A stretch of DNA of 64,000 nucleotides from Terrirubrum flagellatum (GTDB lineage: Bacteria; Pseudomonadota; Alphaproteobacteria; Rhizobiales; Beijerinckiaceae), in assembly GCF_022059845.1 (NCBI RefSeq), contig NZ_CP091852.1, positions 124,001-188,000 of the forward strand. The letters are read 5' to 3'. The translations under genes were made by a program, and so were the position numbers. The first letter of the stretch is position 1. The number at the start of each line of letters is the position of its first letter. Below the pieces are notes generated by a model. It had not been told where the DNA came from. It did no database searches and saw nothing but the letters and a program-made list of their open reading frames with translations. Shown here piece after piece: positions 25,659 through 34,726 of the stretch.

Positions 25659-26105
25659 ATGTTGAAACTCGCCTTTCCAATGATGCTCGCGGTCGGAGCG
25701 GGAATGAGTCTGGTGGTGCAACAGGCGCTGAACTCGAACCTTCGCACAGCGTTGCATTCAGCGGCGTGGTCCGGATTCATGAGCTATCTCGTCGGCGTCA
25801 TCTGCATGGCGGCGCTCGCGATATTTCTTCAGGACCCGCTCCCGTCTGGAGTGATAGTCGCGCGCATTTCCTGGTGGTCATGGAGTGGCGGCCTGTTCGG
25901 CGCCATCTTCATCGGCCTCGGCATTCTGCTTGTGCCTCAACTCGGCGCAGCGACTTTCTTCGCTCTTCTGATTGCAGGGCAGATGCTCGGATCCCTCCTG
26001 TTCGATCATTTTGGCCTGCTCGGCGTTCCCGTGCATTCGATAAGCGCGACCCGCCTCATCGGCGCCGCGATGCTGGTGGGCGGCGTGGCCCTCATACGCA
26101 TGTAG
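25659..26105 (+). CDS. DMT-superfamily small membrane transporter (DUF606/YdcZ-like)
   Basis: Inner-membrane protein of 148 residues with about five hydrophobic helices. The family features are an N-terminal AGMSLVVQQALNSNLR and a C-terminal RLIGAAMLVGGVALIR. DUF606 proteins are one-repeat members of the drug/metabolite transporter superfamily that probably work as dimers. Ribosome site GGAGCTGGC before the ATG at 25659. It probably belongs with paiB-like and lysE-like genes in one rightward group under MocR control. Confidence 0.85.
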   Translation: MLKLAFPMMLAVGAGMSLVVQQALNSNLRTALHSAAWSGFMSYLVGVICMAALAIFLQDPLPSGVIVARISWWSWSGGLFGAIFIGLGILLVPQLGAATFFALLIAGQMLGSLLFDHFGLLGVPVHSISATRLIGAAMLVGGVALIRM

Positions 26106-26139
26106 ATCTGGGCGAGCGTAAGAGACGAATGGGCGAGCG

Positions 26140-26790
26140 ATGATCAGCTTTCAAGCATTCCTCCTTTTCTTTGCGGCGGCGCTGGCTCTCGCCATCACGC
26201 CTGGTCCGGGAATCTTTTACGTCGCGGCGCGAACGCTCGCCGGCGGCCGCGCAGAAGGCGTGGCGTCGAGCCTGGGCACAGGATTGGGCGGCATGATCCA
26301 TGTGATCGCCGGCGGCCTTGGCGTTTCCGCAATCGTGCTTGCAAGCGCCGAGCTGTTCACGGCGCTCAAGCTGATCGGCGCCGCCTATCTCGTCTGGCTT
26401 GGGATCCGCACGTTTCAATCGGCGCGGCGCAACGCTCCAACAGCGTTGGAGGATGGCGCCTCGGAGCCGCCGGTCGGCCCGCAGCGAGCCTTTCGCGAAG
26501 GCGTGCTGGTCGAAGCGCTCAATCCGAAGACGGCCGCCTTCTTCCTCGCCTTCATTCCGCAATTCGTCGATCCGGCGGGGGGTCTCGTCGCTTTCCAGTT
26601 CGCCGTCCTCGGCTTCATCTCCGTTGCGCTCAACACGCTCGCCGACATTGTGGTCGCCTTCATCGCGAGCCGCATTCGTGAGGGCGCGGCAGCGCGGCCT
26701 ACGCTTATCCGCCGCCTTCGCGAAGCGTCGGGCTCAGCGATGGTTGCTCTCGGCGTCGGTCTCGCTCTGGCGAAACGTCCCGCTGGCTGA
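26140..26790 (+). CDS. LysE-family amino-acid/metabolite exporter
   Basis: Inner-membrane exporter of 216 residues, typical RhtB/LysE size, with about six helices. Family signatures: ALAITPGPGIFYVAARTLAGG at the N-terminus, then LIGAAYLVWLGIRTFQ and EALNPKTAAFFLAFIPQFVD. It exports amino acids or related compounds from the cytoplasm; the substrate is not predictable. It lies 34 nt after the DMT gene and ends in an intrinsic terminator. Confidence 0.9.
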   Translation: MISFQAFLLFFAAALALAITPGPGIFYVAARTLAGGRAEGVASSLGTGLGGMIHVIAGGLGVSAIVLASAELFTALKLIGAAYLVWLGIRTFQSARRNAPTALEDGASEPPVGPQRAFREGVLVEALNPKTAAFFLAFIPQFVDPAGGLVAFQFAVLGFISVALNTLADIVVAFIASRIREGAAARPTLIRRLREASGSAMVALGVGLALAKRPAG

Positions 26791-26801
26791 GCAGCGTTTT
26801 T
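26781..26801 (+). terminator. Intrinsic terminator overlapping the lysE stop codon
   Basis: CGCTG (26781-26785), loop GCTGAG, CAGCG (26792-26796), then TTTTT (26797-26801). The stem is short but the U-tract is immediate, which is the best intrinsic-terminator form in this window. Confidence 0.55.
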
Positions 26802-26992
26802 CATCATCGTCTGAACGGACTACGGATCGACGGAGCCGCCGCTGCCGCGCGCCTTCGCAGCGCTACAGCATGGCGGCTCTGCAAAGCGCGCGTTGACGGT
26901 CCAAAACGGATCGGACACCTTGCGATCTCACGTAATTTCTCGCCTCGCCGCATCATGATGCGGTTGGATCATCCGGAAAGATTGGTGACGCG

Positions 26993-28612
26993 ATGACGGT
27001 CGGCTCTTTCTTGCATGGCGCGGACGTTTCGGTGATGGATCGCCGGCGCTTCGTCGCCTCTTCAGGCGCGTTCACCGCGGCGCTGCTTGGCGGCGGCGCT
27101 CTCGCGCAGACGCGCAAGCGCGTCGTAATCGGCACCAACGCCGATGTGCAGATCTACAATCCACTGGTCAGCAACAGCCGCACCGACACCTGGATTCTCC
27201 AGCTCATGTATCCCCGGCTGATGCAGATGGACGCCAGCGGCGCCAAGATTCCCGCGCTCGCCAAATCCTGGGGCTATGACCCCGACGGCTTGAGGGCTCG
27301 GATGACGATCCGGGACGACTTCACCTGGTCCGACGGCAAGAAGGTGACGGCTGAAGACGTCGTGTTCACCGTGAACGCGGTCGCGAAAGAAAAGATCGGC
27401 GTCTCCGGCGGCTATACCGCAGGCATGAAGTTGGCTCGCGCGGTGTCGCCGACGGAGATCGAGTTCGAATTTTCCGGCGTGCGCGGCCCGTTTCTCGGCG
27501 GCATCGGCTTCTGGATGCCGATCGTGCCCGCGCACATCTTCAGCAAGGCTGAAAGCGTGAAGGCCTTCGCGAACGACAAGGATTGGGTGAGCGCCGGCCC
27601 TTACCAGCTCGTCAGCGTCGAGCCCGGCCAGCGCTACGTCATGCGCAGGACCGAGAGCTATCCGCTTGCCGCCGCGGGCAAGGCGAATGTCGAGGAGATA
27701 GAGTTCAGAGTTTTCCCTGATGTGAACAGCCAGGCGCTGGCGCTGCGCAGCGGCGATCTCGACATGGTGGCGACGACGCTGCCGTTCACGCTGGCGAAGA
27801 GTCTCGACAATGTGAACGGGCTGAAGGTGGCGACAGTTTCGTCGCTGGGCTGGAGCCACATTCTCTACAATGTGCGGCGCGCGCCGCTCAACAAGGTCGA
27901 GGTGAGGCAGGCGCTCGCCTACGCGGTCAATCCGGAGGCGATCCGGGCGGTCGCGTTGCAGGGGCAGGCCAAGGGCACTGGGTCGAGCGCGCTGAGCCCC
28001 GTCATCGCGCGCTATTTCGATCCCGGTCTCAAGGAATATTCCTATAATCCTGACAAGGCGCGCCAGCTGCTCGAAAGCGCCGGCTTCAAGAAGGGCAGGG
28101 GCGGGATGTATGAGGGCCTGTCCCTGTCGATGATCTTCGATCAGGCTGACCCCTATGTCTCGAACTGGGCGCAGATCGTGCGCGACACGAGCCGCGACGC
28201 GGGCATCGACATCAAGCTTTCAGGCAGCGAGCGCAACACCTGGCTGCAGCGGGCGCGCAACGCTGAGTTCGATCTTTACGCCGGCAACTGGTCGATCCTC
28301 GAAGATCCGCCAGCGAGCCTCGACCAGCTCTACCGCACCGGCTCCTTCATCAATTATGGCGGCATCGCTGATCCCGAACTCGACAAGATCTTGGATCAAT
28401 GCGCCTCGGCGCTGACGCCGGAAGCCGCGCTGGCGCCGGTGCGCGCGGCGGCGAAGCTCGTGCATGAAAAGATGTATAACAATGTGCTCTATGTGCAGGA
28501 GTTCAATGTCGCCCACAACGCGAAGCGCGTGCAGGACCTCGAGCCGCGGCCCAGCGATCTGCTCTCGATCATCAATCCCGGCTCGCTCGCCAACATGAAG
28601 CTTGTGGGCTAG
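26993..28612 (+). CDS. Peptide ABC transporter substrate-binding protein (SBP_bac_5, DppA/OppA-like)
   Basis: Periplasmic family 5 binding protein of 539 residues. A Tat-like signal is present (MDRRRFVASSGAFTAALLGG). The ATG at 27035 (residue 15) would give a compact signal and is an equally good start. Typical family segments are TIRDDFTWSDGKKVTAEDVV, QRYVMRRTESY and RQALAYAVNPEAIR. The gene lies apart from the matching permease and ATPase genes at 31.7-35.7 kb, with hydrolase genes between, so the system appears split over several transcripts. Ligands are probably short peptides or related amides. Confidence 0.9.
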   Translation: MTVGSFLHGADVSVMDRRRFVASSGAFTAALLGGGALAQTRKRVVIGTNADVQIYNPLVSNSRTDTWILQLMYPRLMQMDASGAKIPALAKSWGYDPDGLRARMTIRDDFTWSDGKKVTAEDVVFTVNAVAKEKIGVSGGYTAGMKLARAVSPTEIEFEFSGVRGPFLGGIGFWMPIVPAHIFSKAESVKAFANDKDWVSAGPYQLVSVEPGQRYVMRRTESYPLAAAGKANVEEIEFRVFPDVNSQALALRSGDLDMVATTLPFTLAKSLDNVNGLKVATVSSLGWSHILYNVRRAPLNKVEVRQALAYAVNPEAIRAVALQGQAKGTGSSALSPVIARYFDPGLKEYSYNPDKARQLLESAGFKKGRGGMYEGLSLSMIFDQADPYVSNWAQIVRDTSRDAGIDIKLSGSERNTWLQRARNAEFDLYAGNWSILEDPPASLDQLYRTGSFINYGGIADPELDKILDQCASALTPEAALAPVRAAAKLVHEKMYNNVLYVQEFNVAHNAKRVQDLEPRPSDLLSIINPGSLANMKLVG

Positions 28613-28685
28613 CCGGCCTTCGCCAGATCGCTTTTCTGATTTGCGTATGGCGCGACAGCGCGCCATGCGGCATGGAGCTTTGAAT

Positions 28686-29528
28686 ATGCCCAAAATCAAG
28701 ATCAACGGCGCCATGCTGAATGTCGAGGTGCTTGGTCAGAAGCCCAGCGCGCCCGTCATGATCGTTCATCACGGCGCGCCGGGACTGGGTTCGCACGTCG
28801 AACCCAAGACGAGCTTTGGCCCTTTATCGGACGAGTATCGCGTCGTCGTGTTCGACGCGCGCGGTTCTGGCGCGAGCGAGGACGCGCCGCCCTTCAGTCA
28901 CGAGCAATGGGTGGCGGATGTCGATGCGATCCGTGAATGGATCGGCGCCGAGAAAATCGTCATGGCCGGCGGCTCCTATGGCGGATTCATCGCCATGGAA
29001 TATACGATCCGCCATCCCGATCGCGTGCGGGCGTTAGTGCTGCGCGATACGTCGCCCGATCGCGATCATGATCCGGCGGCGCGCGCGAACGCGTTGGCCT
29101 CACCGCGCATCAAGGTTGATCTCGACCTCTTCAATCGCATCATGGATGGCGAGATGCGCGACGACGCCGATCTCAAGGCGGCTTGGCGCCACATCCTTCC
29201 GCTCTACGATCATGACCTCGACATGAAGAAGGTGGAAGAGCGCGCCGAGAGGACGCCCTATCATTTCGTCACGCATAACTATGCGTTTTCGGTCAATCTC
29301 AAGAATTACGATCTCAAGGACAGGCTGCCAGGAATCAAATGTCCGACGCTGGTGACGGTCGGGCGGCATGACTGGATCACGCCCGTGTTCCAGAGCGAGA
29401 AGATCGCAAATCTGATCCCGAACGCGGAACTCGTGATCTTCGAAAAGTCAGGACATTCGCCGCAGATCGAGGAAGCGGACAAGTTCCAGGCGACCGTGCG
29501 GGCGTTTTTAAAACGTGCTCTGGCGTGA
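28686..29528 (+). CDS. Alpha/beta hydrolase, proline-iminopeptidase-like (paralog 1)
   Basis: Cytoplasmic serine hydrolase of 280 residues. Oxyanion segment HHGAPGLGS, nucleophile elbow GGSYGG, acid in GRHDWITP and the catalytic His in SGHSPQIEE are all present. The ATG at 28686 has GGAG 9 nt upstream; the frame is open to 28602. It follows the peptide-binding protein on the same strand. It is closely similar along its whole length to the convergent gene at 29674-30519. Likely role: release of residues from imported peptides or amides; the exact substrate is not known. Confidence 0.87.
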   Translation: MPKIKINGAMLNVEVLGQKPSAPVMIVHHGAPGLGSHVEPKTSFGPLSDEYRVVVFDARGSGASEDAPPFSHEQWVADVDAIREWIGAEKIVMAGGSYGGFIAMEYTIRHPDRVRALVLRDTSPDRDHDPAARANALASPRIKVDLDLFNRIMDGEMRDDADLKAAWRHILPLYDHDLDMKKVEERAERTPYHFVTHNYAFSVNLKNYDLKDRLPGIKCPTLVTVGRHDWITPVFQSEKIANLIPNAELVIFEKSGHSPQIEEADKFQATVRAFLKRALA

Positions 29529-29536
29529 ACGGTCAC

Positions 29537-29666
29537 GTCATCCCGGGCGCGCTGCAACACGAAGTGATGCAGCGCAGACCCGGAATCTTTTTCAGTTAAA
29601 TGCTCGTCCGACAATGGTCACGGATTAGCAGCGAACCGCTTCACGCTGCGCCACATCCGGGATGAC
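29537..29666. repeat. Palindromic intergenic repeat between convergent hydrolase genes
   Basis: The 145-nt spacer is framed by a perfect inverted repeat, GTCATCCCGG (29537-29546) and CCGGGATGAC (29657-29666). The left arm also holds a second hairpin, GCGCTGCA (29549-29556) with TGCAGCGC (29568-29575). The GTCATCCCGGG...GACCCGGAATC layout resembles the dispersed palindromic elements of Bradyrhizobium and relatives. It may also act as a bidirectional terminator. Confidence 0.55.
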
Positions 29667-29673
29667 GCTCTCC

Positions 29674-30519
29674 TTACCCTACCCCGATCGAATCCTTCAA
29701 AAACTCCCGCACCTCCGCTTGAAACGCCTCTGGCTCCTCGATTGGCGGCGAATGGCCTGAATTCTCGAAGACGCGGAAACGCGCCTGAGGAATACGTGCA
29801 ACGATCGCCTCCGAGCACCAGACCGGCGTCACCGGATCGTGGCGGCCGACCACCACCAGCGTCGGACATTTGATGACGCCAAGCCTGTCCTTCACATCAT
29901 AGGCGGGAAGGTTGGTCGAGAACGCATAATTATGCGTCTCATAGCGATAGGGAGTCGCTGCAGCCCGCGCCTCGACTTTCGCCGCGTCGTAATTGGCGTC
30001 ATAGATGCGCAGCACCTTGCGCCAATATTCGTAAAACTCCTTGTTGTCTCGAACTTCGCCGCGCTTCACGCGCATGATCATCTCGGGATCAAGATCGATC
30101 TTGTCGCTGTTGAGGAAAGTCTGCGTCGATTGATCGCGATGCGAATTGTCGGGCGAGGTGTCGCGCAGGATCAGCGCCTTGAGCCGCTGGGGATGACGGA
30201 CGGCGTATTCCATCGCGATGAACCCGCCATAGGAGCCGCCGGCGAGGACGAAACTCTCGACGCCCATATAAGCACGCACAGCGTCGAGATCGGCGACCCA
30301 TTGCTCATGGGTGAAAGGCCGTTTGCCCTCGCTTTCGCCCGATCCACGCGCATCATAGACCACGACGCGGCAGATGTCGGCGAAGGCGCCGTAACCCGTC
30401 TTCGGTTCGGCGCGCGAGCCCAGTCCCGGCGCGCCGTGATGAACGATCATGACAGGCGCATCCGCTCTGTCGCCCAGGATTTCGAGTTCAAGCTCGTTGT
30501 CGTTGATGCGAACGCGCAT
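29674..30519 (-). CDS. Alpha/beta hydrolase, proline-iminopeptidase-like (paralog 2)
   Basis: Cytoplasmic serine hydrolase of 281 residues, collinear with the product of 28686-29528 (shared PVMIVHHGAPGLGS, EQWVAD, LAGGSYGGFIAMEY, RDTSPD, IKCPTLV-VGRHD, SGHSP). Catalytic Ser, Asp and His are intact. It lies 14 nt downstream of the M24 peptidase gene on the same strand, so it belongs to the permease/peptidase operon, while its paralog belongs to the binding-protein unit. Confidence 0.88.
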   Translation of the reverse strand: MRVRINDNELELEILGDRADAPVMIVHHGAPGLGSRAEPKTGYGAFADICRVVVYDARGSGESEGKRPFTHEQWVADLDAVRAYMGVESFVLAGGSYGGFIAMEYAVRHPQRLKALILRDTSPDNSHRDQSTQTFLNSDKIDLDPEMIMRVKRGEVRDNKEFYEYWRKVLRIYDANYDAAKVEARAAATPYRYETHNYAFSTNLPAYDVKDRLGVIKCPTLVVVGRHDPVTPVWCSEAIVARIPQARFRVFENSGHSPPIEEPEAFQAEVREFLKDSIGVG

Positions 30520-30533
30520 GTTCCAGATTCCGC

Positions 30534-31703
30534 TCAGGCGATCACGACGTCATCAAGCGCGCGCGGATATTTCGTCATCCGCAGCGGCGCCTTGTCGATC
30601 ACCAGCACGGTGTCCGAGATCCTGAAGCCGCCAAGCCCCGGCACATAGACGGCCGGCTCGCTCGACAGGATCATGCCCGGCTCCATCGGAGATGAATCTC
30701 CCGCCTCGATCCATGGCGGTTCGTGATTGCCGAGGCCGATGCCATGGCCGAGTCGGTGGCGGATATAGTCGCCGAAGCCGGCGCCGCGGATAATTCCGAG
30801 CGCGACTTCGTTTGGCGCCGCGCAGGGTTTGCCGGCGATCATGGCTTCGACGCCTTCATGCTGCGCCTCGCGCACAACCTCGTAGAAGCGGCGCTGCTCC
30901 TGAGTTGGTTCGCCGAGGAAAAAGGTGCGCTCGCTTTCCGCGAAGCGGCCGCCGACCGCGCAGCCAAGCGAGAGCATGAAGCAATCGCCAGGTTTCAGCC
31001 GGTCGCTCGACGGCATGCCATGGGGAAAGGCGGAGTTCGCGCCGGAATAGACCAGGCCTCCCGCCATCTTCGGCGTGAGGAAGAGGTCATCATGCTCTTC
31101 ATGGATGACGCGCATGCCATGCCGCACGACATAGCCTGCGAGTTCCGCCTCGCTCGGCAGATCGCCAGCGCGGAATCTCTCGGCCACGAATTCCGCGCCC
31201 GCGCGCACCATATCGTCGGAAATTCGTGACGCTTCCTGATGCAGGACGATTTCCTCCGGCTTCTTCAGCAGGCGCATCCGGTCGATGATATCGCTCTCCT
31301 CCCACACACAATCGGGAAAAGCCTTCTGAAGCTGACGCAGCCGATGAATCTCCATGGCGCCGGAATAGCCGGCGCGGCCGCGGATCGAACCAATTGCGCG
31401 CGACAGCACGTCGAACGGTTTGTCGAGTCCGGGAAATTCGAAATAGGTGACGATCTCGGCTGCGGCTTTCTGCTTGCCCGCATATTCGCGCTCAAGCTCG
31501 GGAACGAGGAGATAAGCGCCCTTCTGCGTGATGGCGAAGGCCACCGGCCGCTCGTTCGGATAGTGCGAGAAGCCGGTGGCGTATGAGACGTCCTGATAGT
31601 GATCGACGATCAGCAGTTCGAGTCCGGATGCGCCGAGGCGTTCGCGCATTTCCTTCTGGAGCTGCGCGAAGAATTCGGGCTTCAGACGCTGTGAGAAGCT
31701 CAT
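30534..31703 (-). CDS. M24-family metallopeptidase (Xaa-Pro dipeptidase/creatinase-like)
   Basis: Cytoplasmic peptidase or amidinohydrolase-fold enzyme of 389 residues. An N-terminal creatinase-like domain (LELLIVDHYQDVSYATGF) is followed by the pita-bread domain with HGMPSSDRLKPGDCF, RHRLGHGIGLGNHEPPW and MILSSEPAVYVPGLGGFRI. The first canonical metal-ligand Asp (usually VxxDxG) is unclear because the segment reads CFMLSLGCAVGG, so it may be a creatinase-like member or have altered metal binding. The ATG at 31703 follows GGAAAGGCACGCC; the frame is open to 31757. Encoded between the peptide permeases and a hydrolase. Confidence 0.85.
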   Translation of the reverse strand: MSFSQRLKPEFFAQLQKEMRERLGASGLELLIVDHYQDVSYATGFSHYPNERPVAFAITQKGAYLLVPELEREYAGKQKAAAEIVTYFEFPGLDKPFDVLSRAIGSIRGRAGYSGAMEIHRLRQLQKAFPDCVWEESDIIDRMRLLKKPEEIVLHQEASRISDDMVRAGAEFVAERFRAGDLPSEAELAGYVVRHGMRVIHEEHDDLFLTPKMAGGLVYSGANSAFPHGMPSSDRLKPGDCFMLSLGCAVGGRFAESERTFFLGEPTQEQRRFYEVVREAQHEGVEAMIAGKPCAAPNEVALGIIRGAGFGDYIRHRLGHGIGLGNHEPPWIEAGDSSPMEPGMILSSEPAVYVPGLGGFRISDTVLVIDKAPLRMTKYPRALDDVVIA

Positions 31704-31725
31704 GGCGTGCCTTTCCTGATCCTGT

Positions 31726-32616
31726 TCATTCGCTGCGGACTTTGGGATTGCGCGCATCGTTGTAGGCGATCGAGATCAAAGTCGCGGAGACGACGAGCAG
31801 CAGGATCGCGAGCGAGGGAAACAAGGTTGTCCACCATGCCGTCGCCAGCGATCCCGAACGTTGCGCATTGTAGAGAATCTTGCCCCAGGACCAGGTGTCG
31901 GGATCGCCAAGTCCAAGGAAGGAAAGACCGGCCTCGGATAGAACGGCGCGCGATGCGGTCAGCACCACCGAGACCGAGATCATTGGCGCGACGGCAGGCA
32001 GCACATGCTTGCGCATGATCCAGACATGCGAACCGCCGATCACGCGCGCCGCATCGACGAAGGGCAGCCGAACCACCATCAGCGCCTGAGACCGCACCAC
32101 GCGCGCCACTTCCGGCCAGGAGAAGAGCGCGATGACGATGATCAGGCTTTCGATGCTCGGGCCGATCAGCGCCGCAATCAGGATCATCAACGGCAAGACC
32201 GGCAGCGACAGGAAGAGATCGACGACAACGCCGAGCGCCGCGTCGAGCGAGTGGAAATAAGCGGCGCCCACGCCGACCGCGACGCCGATCAGGATCGCCA
32301 GCACGGACGCGCAAACCCCGATCAGCATCGATGTCCGGCCGCCCCAGACGACTTCCGCGAACACGTCGCGACCGAGCTCGTCCGTGCCGAACAGATGCGC
32401 CCATGTCGGTGGTGAGAAAATCGCGGTTCCGTATCCACGCGGATAGGCCGCGAGCCATGGCGCCGTGATGGCGAGAATAATGATCGCCAACATAACCGCG
32501 ACCGCGGCGACGCCCAACGGATTCCGGAAGAAAGCGCGCGCGGTGCGCCGCGCCGCGCTGGCGTCCGCAGGCGCCGAGGCGGTTTCGACGCTAATGACGC
32601 CGTCTGCGACGCTCAT
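31726..32616 (-). CDS. Peptide ABC transporter permease, DppC/OppC type
   Basis: Inner-membrane permease of 296 residues. The N-terminal hydrophilic tail and first helix are followed by the OppC hallmark HLFGTDELGRDVFAEVVWGGR. The EAA-type segment is FVDAARVIGGSHVWIMRKHV, then EAGLSFLGLGDPD. The start overlaps the stop of the DppB-type gene (ATGA, 32613-32616). It partners the permease upstream and the two ATPases encoded divergently from 33695. Confidence 0.92.
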   Translation of the reverse strand: MSVADGVISVETASAPADASAARRTARAFFRNPLGVAAVAVMLAIIILAITAPWLAAYPRGYGTAIFSPPTWAHLFGTDELGRDVFAEVVWGGRTSMLIGVCASVLAILIGVAVGVGAAYFHSLDAALGVVVDLFLSLPVLPLMILIAALIGPSIESLIIVIALFSWPEVARVVRSQALMVVRLPFVDAARVIGGSHVWIMRKHVLPAVAPMISVSVVLTASRAVLSEAGLSFLGLGDPDTWSWGKILYNAQRSGSLATAWWTTLFPSLAILLLVVSATLISIAYNDARNPKVRSE

Positions 32617-33575
32617 GCCGTCCTCACGCGCGGATCAAGCAGGCCGTAGGCGAGATCGGTCAGGAAATTCGCGAGAACGACGGTCGCCGCCAGCATGACG
32701 AACGCGCCTTGCAGCACAGGAAAATCGAGTTGGCCGACCGACTCGAAAATCGCGCGCCCCACGCCGGGATAGGCGAAGATCGTTTCCGTCAGCACCGCGC
32801 CCGACACGAGGAAGCCAAGCTGGAGACCGACGAGCGTCGTCGTCGGCAGCAGCGCATTGCGCAGCGCATGTTTCCACACGATCGTGCGGCGGCTCGCGCC
32901 CTTTGCGCGCGCGAGATCGCAATAATCTTCCTTGAGACATTCGATCAAAGTGGCGCGCAGCGTGAGGACGTAAGAACCAAGCTGCACCAGCACGAGGCTC
33001 ATGCAGGGCAGGGCGAGATGGCGCAGCACGCTGAGCGCCGCAGCGAACCCCGTCGCGTCCCGATCGATCGCGCCGCCGATGGGCAGCCAGCCCAGGATGA
33101 TGCCGAAGAGATAGAGCAGAAAGATGCCGATCGACGGCACAAAGAAGGACTGGCCGATAACGCTGAACATCTGCAGCGCGCGATCGACAAACCCGTTGGC
33201 GCGCGTCGCAGCGGCGACGCCAAGCGGCACGCCGATCAGGATGGTGGCGACGAGCGCAGAGCCCGTCAGCAGCAGCGTCCAGGGCAGTCGCTCGATCAGC
33301 ACCCGCACGACGGGAATCTGCTGGCGGAACGAGACGCCGAGATTGCCCTGCGCGAGTTCGCGCATATAGGCGCCGTATTGCACCCAGAGCGGCTGGTCGA
33401 GGCCGTAGAAGCGCAGAAGCTCAAGCCGCGTCGCTTCCGTCATGCCGGGATCGGCGACCGCCAGCGCGGGATCGCCGGGCAACAGGCGCACGAGCAGGAA
33501 CGTCACGGTGACCGCGAACCATAGCGTGAGAGCGCCTCGCCCCAGCCGACGCGACGCAAAGTGGAACAGCCTCAC
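32613..33575 (-). CDS. Peptide ABC transporter permease, DppB/OppB type
   Basis: Inner-membrane permease of 320 residues. Family features are the N-terminal VTVTFLLVRLLPGDPA, LPWTLLLTGSALVATILIGV and the EAA-type segment YCDLARAKGASRRTIVWKHA, ending in FLTDLAYGLLDPRVR. It is the first gene of a leftward operon (dppB, dppC, M24 peptidase, hydrolase), divergent from the ATPase genes across a 119-nt spacer that should contain both promoters. Confidence 0.92.
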   Translation of the reverse strand: MRLFHFASRRLGRGALTLWFAVTVTFLLVRLLPGDPALAVADPGMTEATRLELLRFYGLDQPLWVQYGAYMRELAQGNLGVSFRQQIPVVRVLIERLPWTLLLTGSALVATILIGVPLGVAAATRANGFVDRALQMFSVIGQSFFVPSIGIFLLYLFGIILGWLPIGGAIDRDATGFAAALSVLRHLALPCMSLVLVQLGSYVLTLRATLIECLKEDYCDLARAKGASRRTIVWKHALRNALLPTTTLVGLQLGFLVSGAVLTETIFAYPGVGRAIFESVGQLDFPVLQGAFVMLAATVVLANFLTDLAYGLLDPRVRTA

Positions 33576-33694
33576 GCCGCGCCTCCGCCCATTGCGACGT
33601 CCCGAAGGCGCGCATTCGGTATCAGTAGAGGAAATCGCGTTTCGGTCACTGAATAAAGTTGCAACGGGCCGGCGGCTCGGTCAATCAAAGGGCG

Positions 33695-34726
33695 ATGTCT
33701 TTTGCACATACCTCGGAAGCCGCGCGGGAAGAGCAGCCGCAGGCTGCGACGGTCCCGGCGCTGGCCGTTTCGGGATTGTCGATCCGCTTCCGCTCCCGCT
33801 TCGGCGAGGTCGCGGCGGCGAGCGATGTGTCGTTCTCGCTCGCGCGTGGCGAATTGCTGGCGCTGCTTGGCGAATCCGGCTCCGGGAAGTCCGTGACAGC
33901 GCGCGCGACGATGGGTCTGCTGACGGGTCCGAATGTTGCGGTGCGCGCCGAACGCATCGCGCTCGCGGGACAAGATGTCGGCGCGCTCGATGAAGAAGGC
34001 TGGCGCGCGGTGCGTGGACGCCGCATCGCGATGGTGTTCCAGGACGCGATGTCCGCGCTCAATCCCGTGCTCTCCATCGGCGATCAGTTGGGCGAGACAT
34101 TCCGCATCCATGAGGGATCGACGGCGCGCGCGGCCCGCGAGAAGTCGATCGAGTTGTTGCGGCTTGTCCGTATCCCGGCGCCGGAGCGGCGCATCGACGA
34201 TTATCCGCACCAGTTTTCCGGCGGCATGCGCCAGCGCATCCTGATCGCGATGGCGATTGCGCTGCGGCCTGACGTGCTGATCGCGGATGAGCCGACGACA
34301 GCGCTCGACGTCACCGTACAGGCGCAGATTCTCGAACTGCTGGATGATCTGCGTCGTTCGCTCGGCATGGCCGTGCTGCTCATCACACACGATCTCGGCG
34401 TGGTGGCGAAAGTCGCGGATCGCGCAGTGGTGATGTATGGCGGCCGGATCGTCGAGACGGCGCCTGTGGTCGATCTCTTTGCGCGACCGGCGCATCCCTA
34501 CACCGAGGGTCTGCTCGCCTCGATCCCCGGCGTATCCGAAAGCGAGGACCTGGTCGCCATTCCGGGATCGCCGCCCAATCTCGCGCGTTTGCCGCCGGGA
34601 TGCGCCTTCGAACCGCGATGCCATCGCCGCGTGGCTCGCTGTGCGATGGAGCGGCCTCTGCTCAAGCCGCGAGGGCTGGAGCGCAGCGCCGCATGCTGCG
34701 TCACCGAGCCGGAGGCGCGCGCATGA
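33695..34726 (+). CDS. Peptide ABC transporter ATP-binding protein, DppD/OppD type
   Basis: ATPase of 343 residues. Walker [10 protein letters not shown]-loop [11 protein letters not shown], signature [16 protein letters not shown], Walker [13 protein letters not shown] and the switch His in [16 protein letters not shown] are all present. The C-terminal oligopeptide-transporter domain has the Cys-rich block that holds a [4Fe-4S] cluster in the family ([15 protein letters not shown]). The ATG at 33695 (MSFAHTSEA) is chosen over the TTG at 33659. Its stop overlaps the next ATG. Confidence 0.92.
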   Translation: MSFAHTSEAAREEQPQAATVPALAVSGLSIRFRSRFGEVAAASDVSFSLARGELLALLGESGSGKSVTARATMGLLTGPNVAVRAERIALAGQDVGALDEEGWRAVRGRRIAMVFQDAMSALNPVLSIGDQLGETFRIHEGSTARAAREKSIELLRLVRIPAPERRIDDYPHQFSGGMRQRILIAMAIALRPDVLIADEPTTALDVTVQAQILELLDDLRRSLGMAVLLITHDLGVVAKVADRAVVMYGGRIVETAPVVDLFARPAHPYTEGLLASIPGVSESEDLVAIPGSPPNLARLPPGCAFEPRCHRRVARCAMERPLLKPRGLERSAACCVTEPEARA

